Shown here: in pieces, positions 56,534 to 64,000 of the stretch | Numbering within the stretch: position 1 is the first letter of the stretch | Layout: every line of letters begins with the position of its first letter | DNA from: Halocaridina rubra | Taxonomy: Eukaryota > Arthropoda > Malacostraca > Decapoda > Atyidae | NCBI GenBank assembly: GCA_037179515.1 | Contig: JAXCGZ010017012.1 | Location: forward strand, 1-64,000 | Length of the DNA: 64,000 nucleotides | Direction: 5' to 3' | Translations under genes and position numbers: made by a program | The notes under the pieces: generated by a model | Seen by the model: the letters and a program-made list of their open reading frames with translations, nothing else | Databases searched by the model: none | What the model was told of the DNA's origin: nothing

Positions 56534-57075
56534 ATATATTCAGAGGGTAGTGTGTTACGTAATTAGCATCAATATTGAATAGAGTGTAATGTGAGTCATT
56601 ACAGTTTAATATAATGTAAATAAGCTCAACACGAGTTCTGAATATCATGCTTAATTATCATAAAATATGGAAATAAGGAGAATAATAAGATGAAAGTTTA
56701 ATTTACCTTTATGTTGACTAGTGTTATGAACTTTTTTCATATATGCTGCCACCATTTGTAGCTATACCTTACTCTACTCATCCGAATTTCTTGTGTATAT
56801 TCTTTGTGTTAAAGAAAAGATATATATCACAAGGAGGGAGGACTTGGTAATCCTCACTCTTATTTTTTAGTTACTTCTTGTACAAGAGTTATATTGATTT
56901 CATTATTTATGCTTTACCATCAGCTGAAGCTACCGCTGTAACAGAAAATGGTGTAGTATAGCTTTTATCATATCTTGCCCATCCTCATCGCTTCTTTCAT
57001 AAGTTGCACAACAGCTATAGAAACTTGGAAAGCCTCCGACCACCCTGTATCTGTTCCCATCTTATAGCACAAAAA

Positions 57076-57150
57076 GGGGACCACGGTGGTGTAGTGGTTA
57101 GAATACTCGATATGGAAGTTGACAGGCCTGTGATCAAACTTATCACAGAG
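57076..57150 (+). tRNA. tRNA-like sequence, SINE head
   Basis: GGTGGTGTAGTGGTTAGAAT is a strong A box region; CCTGTGATCAAACTTATCACAG sits where the T arm and B box should be, but is degenerate. Probably the head of another tRNA-derived SINE. Confidence 0.45.
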
Positions 57151-57591
57151 GCTTAGGAAGAGTATCCAGCTTTAACTCCCCAGCCACACTTTGTGTGGAT
57201 TAAAAGTAACTTTAAAACGAGGGAACCTTGAAACATTACTATATTTATCCTGAGATCAGAGAGAAAGACTATTTGTAATAACTTTTCTGCGTGTTGAGAG
57301 GTCACTTTAAGGTACAAAAGATTGGAAGGTTGATAATTCCTATTGGTCATATAAAAATATTTACAGTATATGTTTTCTTTGCTGCTGTAATGTGACTGCT
57401 TTAGGAAAGACTGGATATGATTAAATCCTGGTCCCACACTTGTTAAATTGTCGACTACTTGCTGTGAAAGGAGTATGGCTTCCTGCATAGAAAGTAATAT
57501 TGTTTTCTTTATTATTATTACTGCAATACAACTTGTGTACCAAAGCTTCCAGTGACAGACTGATAAATAACGTCCATAGATAATCAGGGAT

Positions 57592-57795
57592 ATAGAACAA
57601 TGACGAAACTGAGATGGTTAGGGCATATGCTGAGGAGGGATAAGAAGTACAGTATATTGGAGAAAGGCTACTGAGGATGTAGCTGCCAGGCAGAATGGGG
57701 AGAGGTAGATCAAAGAGGAGGTTAATGGATGTGGCGAGGAAGGATGTGGGTGTGTGGTGTGACAGAAGAGGATGCAAGAGATTAAAGTGATATAG
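57592..57795 (+). pseudogene. LINE ORF2 C-terminal fragment
   Basis: Reads MTKLRWLGHMLRRDKK, then after a frameshift GRSKRRLMDVARKDVG. The RWLGH-x-LRR and RxxxRWxD pattern is typical of the end of RT proteins of RTE- and Jockey-like LINEs. Upstream RT is absent. Confidence 0.55.
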
Positions 57796-58004
57796 ACTAT
57801 AATTAAGTCTCAAACTTTATTATTGACCATCTTCAGATCAACTAACTAAAACATTAAAATCAAAGCATTGAGAGTAAAAACAATAAATATATTAAAACAA
57901 CAATAAAGATAGAGAATAATAAAATTAATAATTTCCAAGGATATTGGAACGTGAATAATGTAAGATGTATTATCTATATTCTCTGATTTTGAATGATAAA
58001 TCAT

Positions 58005-58420
58005 TTTTAAAGAATTGAAATGTAACTGGGTATAGGAAGTAGTGACCGCAGCTTAAAATTACAATTTAGTGTTGCCTGTATAAAAGCAGATTCATGATAT
58101 TCAGAAACAATGTTATTACAATTAGCAGCTGCATTACTTGTGGACCAATCAATCCTGTTGGACATGTTACATAAATTAATGAATATGCCATTTGAATTAT
58201 GACCTGTTTTAACTAAACATTTATGCTAATATATTTTATGAAATCTTTACTGACCAATGTATAATAATTTACAATCTCTGCAAGATATCTTATATGCTAT
58301 TTTAAAGGGGACTTTTTTTTTATCAAAATTTTCTTAATGTAGTAGAAGACGAGATTCACACTGAGTAATTTGAGCAACGATCTAACATCAATGAAACCTG
58401 AAAACTATGCAAAGCAAGGG
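58005..58420 (-). pseudogene. Penelope GIY-YIG endonuclease fragment
   Basis: Reads VNLVFYYIKKILIKKKSP, FKIAYKISCRDCKLLYIGQ (GIY-YIG core with the CxxC typical of Penelope), then after a stop HNSNGIFINLCNMSNRIDWS and SEYHESAFIQATLNCN. Stops and lost residues make it non-functional. Confidence 0.7.
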
Positions 58421-58459
58421 TTATACGGAGTTTTTTTTTCTCATTATTATTATGATAGT

Positions 58460-59552
58460 ACCACATAAGAGACTTATGGAGAAGGTAAACAGCTACAGGA
58501 TTGAGAAAAACATTCTAGGGTGGATAAAGAATTTCTTGACAGGAGAGTTACGGTGAACGGAGTAGCATCTGAATGGAGAGAAATTACGAGTGGTGTCCCA
58601 CAAGGTTCAGTGCTCGGTCTGTTACTATTTGTTTTATTTATCAATGACCTACCTGAAATACTTAAACAGGACAGTGAAGAATACCGGTATGCTGATGACA
58701 CAAAGTTGTTCAGAAAAATTGGTGAAAGAGAAGACCAGTAGTTTAAAGGAAGACCTAGTTGAAGTAAGATGGTCAGAAATATAGATGCTGATTTCCACCC
58801 ATGGGAGTGAGGACTAATTTTGATGATCATGACTATGTTTTGTTTGAAAGCCATTACTAAGACTAGTGCAGAAAGGGGTATAGGAGTAATTGTGGACGGC
58901 AAATTAACATTCTCAGACCACCTAGCAGAAAAAAATTAATAAAGCAAACAAGATTGTGGATCTCGCAAGGAGAGCCTTTGGACATTTAGAGCCAGGAATT
59001 TTCAAGTCACTATATATGACCATAGTAAGATCACATCTTGAATATGCTAATCAGGTATGGTGCCCGTACTTATTAAAGGATGTAGAGGCTCTTGAAAATG
59101 TACAGAGTCGAGCTACACAGCTGGTGCATCAATTGAAAAACCTCCCTTATTAATACAGATTGAAAAAGCTGAACCTGCAAACACTGGCATACAGAAGATC
59201 TCGTGGAGATCAAATAGAAGCATACAAGGTTATAACCAACAAGTATGATGATATATATACAGAGAGACTTTTCCAAATGAGAGAGGAAGACCACACATGT
59301 GGTAATACGAAGAAAATCTCTAAGAGAAGGGCAAAACTAAACCTGAGAAAGAACTCTTTCCAGCACAGAATAGTAAATAATTGGAATGTGTTACCAGAGT
59401 GGGCAGTGCATGCAGAAACAGTGGAAAAAATTAATTTTGCTTGGATAAAGTGTGGAGGGGTCAAGAGCAGAAATTCAAGTACAGAGGAAACAACCACCAC
59501 TCACACCTTCCGTCATAGTAATAGTGAGGCTCTTAAGCTGGAGCATCTGTAA
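58460..59552 (+). pseudogene. LINE-C: degraded CR1-like RT fragment
   Basis: Starts [20 protein letters not shown] in the RT domain, with frameshifts leading to [20 protein letters not shown] and [15 protein letters not shown]. The tail reads RGIGVIVDGKLTFSDHL, FGHLEPGIFKSLYMTIVRSH, QSRATQLVHQLKNLPY (stop), and continues through 59552. It is 5' truncated, different from LINE-A and LINE-B, and inserted inside the Penelope element. Confidence 0.75.
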
Positions 59553-59576
59553 ATATGATATGTACTAATGGGTGTA

Positions 59577-59960
59577 TTACTCGTATAGTAAAGTTTCAAT
59601 ATATGAGGTGGTTAACACAAATTCTGATAATATCAAAGGCTTGATTAATTTATTCTGGGCTGACATAGCATAATGCTTTGAAATACTTGGAGGAAAATAC
59701 TGAAATTTTACATTAATATGATGTCCGTAGTAAATATGAAAATACGACAGATTATTTGCTGGTTTCCTATAAGTACTGAATTTAGCATTAAAAGCCTGTC
59801 TGTGAATGAATATATCTAAAATGGCTGGACAATTATCTTTTTCAGTTTCCAGAGTGAAATTTATTGAAGGCACTTGTTCATTTAATTTTGAGAAAAGTGT
59901 TAACATCAATATCTTTAGAAATAAGTGCTAAAATATCTTCAACATGTTGTCGAAACCACT
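59577..59960 (-). pseudogene. Penelope reverse transcriptase fragment
   Basis: Minus strand: EWFRQHVEDILALISKDIDV, where HVEDI stands in place of the catalytic YVDDI-type motif, then a frameshift, then FSKLNEQVPSINFTLETEKD, ILDIFIHRQ and YRKPANNLSYFHIYYGHHIN, all hallmark Penelope RT segments. It is cut at 59577 where the LINE-C insertion begins. Confidence 0.75.
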
Positions 59961-60131
59961 CAAGTTTTTAAGTTAAGATGTGTGTTACCAGAAAAGAGAT
60001 AAACTGAGTCACTAAATAGCACTTATATGGAGATATAAAAATTCGGTGTGAAGCTTAATTAAAAGTTTTTCTCTTTTTTTTTTCCTCTTTCTCGTCTTCT
60101 TTCTATATGCTGTGAGAGGGAGAACATAAAA

Positions 60132-61212
60132 ATGACGCCATCTCTGTCCCAAACCTCTCCCATCCATGGGTCGGTAGGAGGGGTAGCCATCAGGAGACTC
60201 AAACAGAAAATCAAGAATTTAGAGGAAATGGTTATAAGCCTTGATGATAAAATTCGGAATATGGATGGAGAAATGAAAGAGAATGAAACACTCAGAGAGC
60301 AAATAAGATCTTTGGAGGAAGCAAATAAAGCACAAGGGAAGGAGAGAAAGGAACTAGAAAAAAGAATAAAGAAGCTGGAAGGGGAAAAGAGTCAACTAGA
60401 ATCTAGACTTTCTAAACAAGAAGATAAAAACAAACAGCTGAATGACAACCTAAAGGAATTAGATGTTAGTTCACTGCTCTCTTCTGAGAGAGACGAGATT
60501 GCTGCTTGGAATGTCCAGATTAAGGAAAACATTGAACAGTTCAGAAAAGAGTTCCAGGAGCTGAATATGGAAAATGATGCCATGAAAACTTCCTTTGCTG
60601 ATGCACTAAAGGGGAATGTGGCAGTAAAAGAGGCTGTAAAGGTGGTGGCACTGGAAAACATACAAACAGTTGACTATAAAGAGACAGTAATCGAAAAAAT
60701 GAAAGACGTTGTGATGGAAAGGGCAAACCCACTCATCAGACAGGCACTTGATAAGGAGAAGACAGTGGTAATCTCAGGCATAAGCGAGTCCCAGGAGCCA
60801 ACATGGCAGGGGAGACTTGAAGAAAATAAAGCTAGGGTTGTAGACCTGATAAGAAAGCTTGGAGTAGTATGTGGTCCTGAGGACATTGTAAACATACACC
60901 AACTAGGTAAATATTCGAGGGAAGGAAAGCCAAGACCAACAAAAGTAACCTCTGAGAGAGGGGAAACATGTAGGGAAATATTGTTGAGAAAAAAAAAGTC
61001 TAAAAGACCTTCAAGAATTCAAAGAAGTGTTCATTAGACAATACAGAACACAGGAAGAGATGGGAAAGATCAAAAACTTGTTGCAAGAGGCAAGAAGGTT
61101 AAACGATGAAAGAAATGAAGAAGAGAAGAAAAATTTTCATTACAGAGTTCTTCCAGACAAAGGGGAGATAAAGAAGATAATGACAGAAGATCAGGGGATG
61201 GGGCCTCATTAA
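60132..61212 (+). pseudogene. LINE-B ORF1, single homopolymer frameshift
   Basis: Starts MTPSLSQTSPIHGSVGGVAI. A long coiled coil follows (LKQKIKNLEEMVISLDDKI to about residue 150), then ALDKEKTVVISGISESQEPT and PRPTKVTSERGETCREILL, which fits an RRM-like RNA-binding domain. A run of nine A (60989-60997) is one base too long: the frame would stop at 61037, while the next frame continues LKDLQEFKEVFIRQYRTQEE to PDKGEIKKIMTEDQGMGPH at 61212. With eight A the protein would be whole. ORF1 proteins of this kind bind LINE RNA. Confidence 0.75.
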
Positions 61213-61214
61213 GA

Positions 61215-64000
61215 TTGTTATACACAAATGCTGATGGATTAGCTGGTAAGGCAGTAGAATTAAAAGATAGGATTCACAACAGTAAGGCAGATATAGTAGC
61301 AATTACAGAGACTAAGTTGAGTGAGGACATAAACAGTGTCACAGTTTTTCCTAAGGGTTTCAGAATACTAAGGGTTGAAAGATCTGAGAGGACTGGTGGA
61401 GGGATAGCACTGCTCATAAGTGAAAGGATTCAAGTCGAAGAAATAAACTTGGCTATAGAAAGTGAGTTCAAGGAATTTCTTGTTGCTCGCATAAATACTG
61501 GGTCAGAGAGCATTATAATAACTGTTGTATGCAACCCACCAAGGAACCAAAATAGGCTTGAAGTTTATGAGGAAAGTCATATAGGTACTATTGAAGTCAT
61601 AAACTCAGTTGTTAACATGGCACGGGAAAAAAAATGTAGGATTTTGATTATGGGAGACTTTAATCATAAAGAGATAGATTGGATAAATCTTGACCCGCAC
61701 AGTGGTGAGGACTCATTCGGGGCAAGATTCCTAGATTGCGTACAAGGGAATTTCCTACACCAACATGTAATGGAACCAACAAGGGCCAGGGGTGGGGATG
61801 AGCCATCACTACTTGATCTAGTGTTCACAGATAATGTGTTGGATATTGAAAAAATTGAGTATGAACCACCAATTGGAAAGAGTGACCACTGTGTGTTGTT
61901 GATGGAGTATATCATTGAAGATATTCTTCCTGAGAGTAGAGGCACTGAGGACATGAGGAGGAACTATCCGAAAGGAGATTACATCAAAATGAATGAGCTT
62001 TTTGCAGTTATTGACTGGAGAACCTTATTTTACAACAAATCTGTACAAGAAATGTATGACATCTTTTGTGAGAAATATGGGAAGATAGTAGATTGCTGCA
62101 TACCTGTCACCAAAGTAGGTGTAATTCATGCCAGAGAGAAATGGTTCGATAATGGGTGTAAAAGAGCTAAGGAGTGGAGAGACAAATGCTGGAAAAGGTA
62201 TAGGAGGAGAAAAAACATAAATGCCTGGCAAACCTACAAAAGAGCAAGAAATGACTACCTAAGTAAAAGTAGAGAGGCAGAGAGAGACTATGAGAGGGAC
62301 ATCACCAGGAAGGCTAAAGAAAATCCCAAGCTTTTCCACAGCTTTATCAGAGGAGAACTGAAGGTAAAAGAACAGGTTTTAAGGCTAAAGAGAGCAGATG
62401 GAAGCATCACTGAGACGGATGAAGAGATCTGCAAAGAATTGAACAAGGAGTTTCAGTCAGTATTTACAGTAGAAAATACCCCACCCCCTCAGATTGCAGT
62501 GATAGAAGCTCAAGGGCCGGTATTAGAGAACATCAACCTTACAGCCACAGAGGTATGCAAAGCGCTGATGGATTTAGATGTTCATAAAGCTACAGGTCCT
62601 GATGACATATCCCCTCATGTGCTTAAAAAATGCGCAAACACAATATCAGTGGCACTAAGTATCATATTTAAGGAGTCACTGGAGTCGGGGGAGATTCCAA
62701 GATGCTGGAAACAAGCAAATGTGATACCTATCTTCAAAAAGGGAAGGAGGGATACGGCTCTGAACTATAGACCAGTTTCCTTGGCCAGCATAGTTTGCAA
62801 AGTTATGGAGAAACTACTAAGGAAACATATCTCTCTTCACTTGGAATCCTTCAACTTTTTGTCAGTGAGGCAACATGGCTTCAGAGAAGGTAGATCAACA
62901 GTAACAAACTTATTAGAATTTTATGATGAGGTAAGCCAAATCTTACAGGAAAGAGAGGGCTGGGCAGATTGCATATTCCTAGACTTCCAGAAAGCGTTTG
63001 ACACTGTTCCACTTGGGAGACTTATTAGGAAGCTGCAATCAATGGCTAGAATAGGTGGGAATGTTTTGGAATGGATAAAAACTTACTTAGAAGGAAGGGA
63101 ACAGAGGGTTAGAGTAAGACACTCAGTGTCTGAATGGAGAAGAGTTAGTAGTGGAGTTCCACAGGGTTCAGTTTTAGGGCCACTTTTGTTCCTTGTATAT
63201 GTAAATGACCTACCAGAGTCTGTAAATTCATTCATGAATATGTTTGCAGATGATGCAAAGATTGTGAAGAAAGTAAAAAACGAGAACAATGGTAGAGAAC
63301 TTCAGGAGGATCTAAATAATCTGCATGAGTGGTCAGAAAAGTGGCTAATGAAATTCAATACTTCAAAATGTAAGGTAATGAGAATGGGTACAAGTGCAAG
63401 AAGGCCCAAGCTTGACTACTCGGTGGCTGGAGTACAACTTCAAGAGACAGAAAATGAGAGAGATCTAGGAGTAAACATTCTGGCAGATTTGTCTCCAGAA
63501 ATACATTTAAATGGCATAGTAAGGGCAGCATATGCATTTTTATCAAATGTAGGGGTAGCCTTCAGGCACATGGACAAGGAAATGTTCAGAAATATTTATG
63601 TAACCTATGTGAGGCCAAAACTTGAATATACAGCCCACTTTTGGAATCCACACTTGAAAAAGCACATAGCTAAGCTTGAAAAAGTTCAAAGACATGCCAT
63701 GAATCTGGTGCCAGAAATACGCAATCTCAGTTATGATGAGAGGCTGCGGGAATTAGACTTACCATCACTTGAAGCTAGAAGATTGAGGGGGGATATGGTG
63801 ACAGTCTTTAAATTCCTCATGGTTATGATAGAGTGGATAGGGATCGATATTTTGATATGGCTGGCTCTAGAACTAGAGGTCATAGTTTGAAGCTTCGTAA
63901 GAAATCTTCTTTGCAGGATGTAAGGAAATACTTTTTCAGTGTAACAGTAGTTGATAATTGGAATTCGCCAAGCGAGGAGGTAGTTAATGCTATCTCAATT
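61215..64000 (+). pseudogene. LINE-B ORF2: endonuclease plus reverse transcriptase
   Basis: One frame of 891 codons from TTG 61215 to 63890. It is open further upstream in the same frame with no ATG at the start, overlapping ORF1. AP-endonuclease motifs are complete: [27 protein letters not shown] and [10 protein letters not shown] motifs are complete: [61 protein letters not shown] and MFADDAKIV. A one-base deletion near 63818 (FLMVMIEW instead of FLHGYDRVD) shifts the C-terminal tail and leads to the early stop; the original frame continues past 64000. The catalytic part looks intact, but the tail does not. Confidence 0.85.

Larger units (their letters stand above)
57815..59965 (-). mobile_element. 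Penelope-like element, interrupted by a LINE
   Basis: The minus strand carries an RT end segment (59577-59960) and, past a plus-strand LINE fragment (58460-59552), a GIY-YIG endonuclease segment (about 58005-58420). Its 3' end reads CTGAAGATGGTCAATAATAAAG near 57835-57815. RT followed by GIY-YIG is the defining order of Penelope-like elements. Confidence 0.7.
60060..64000 (+). mobile_element. LINE-B, near-complete copy, runs off the window
   Basis: A short 5' region rich in T and CT, ORF1 (60132-61212) and ORF2 (from about 61215), overlapping at their junction in different frames. The 3' end lies beyond 64000; the copy at 37829-40437 shows what it should look like. CR1/L2-type by RT and tail motifs. 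Confidence 0.8.

Overview
This is animal nuclear DNA, most likely from a microsatellite-rich arthropod and plausibly a decapod crustacean. The grounds are AT-rich sequence, spliced genes with GT/AG introns, very long (TA)n, (AAT)n and (GA)n tracts, and a mix of Tigger/pogo, piggyBac, Penelope, CR1/L2-like LINE, LTR and tRNA-derived repeats. The organism is an inference; no marker gene fixes it. I see no rRNA gene, CRISPR array or bacterial-style operon.

Layout. 1-24.2 kb is a mosaic of DNA-transposon relics and tRNA-like tandem arrays joined by (TA)n tracts. Inside it a young 7.3-kb LTR retrotransposon (4355-11638, LTRs differing at about 4 of 820 sites) sits within a Tigger-derived element and splits it. 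A larger Tigger relic with a broken transposase lies at 18704-21763. Four arrays of a 271-273 bp unit carrying a tRNA-like sequence lie at 15.5-17.3, 21.9-24.0, 36.0-37.6 and 42.6-43.1 kb. 24.2-29.0 kb holds a piggyBac relic with its TTAA site and a complete-length but dead second Tigger (26573-29016, TA on both sides). 30.6-35.0 kb is a nearly full-length two-ORF LINE (LINE-A) with several reading-frame breaks.

Host genes. On the minus strand, three spliced exons between 42079 and 35673 look like the start of RAB3GAP2, the non-catalytic subunit of the Rab3 GTPase-activating complex. The intron holds a tRNA-like array, long TA tracts and a 5'-truncated LINE (LINE-B). On the plus strand, 51318-54934 carries most of a RAD51AP1 homologue, a RAD51-binding recombination factor. 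Both the N-terminal KPVNY motif and the C-terminal RAD51-binding motif are visible; the first coding exon was not found.

56-64 kb holds a tRNA-derived SINE with perfect 19-bp target duplications, a Penelope-like element (minus strand, GIY-YIG and RT pieces) interrupted by a CR1-like LINE fragment (LINE-C), and a near-complete LINE-B copy that runs off the window.

The most unusual signal is the architecture of the (TA)n mosaic. Tigger ends, ends of a second unclassified TIR family (here 'element 2') and tRNA-like arrays meet each other again and again across TA tracts, often at the same nucleotide boundary. Each family also carries expanded internal minisatellites.
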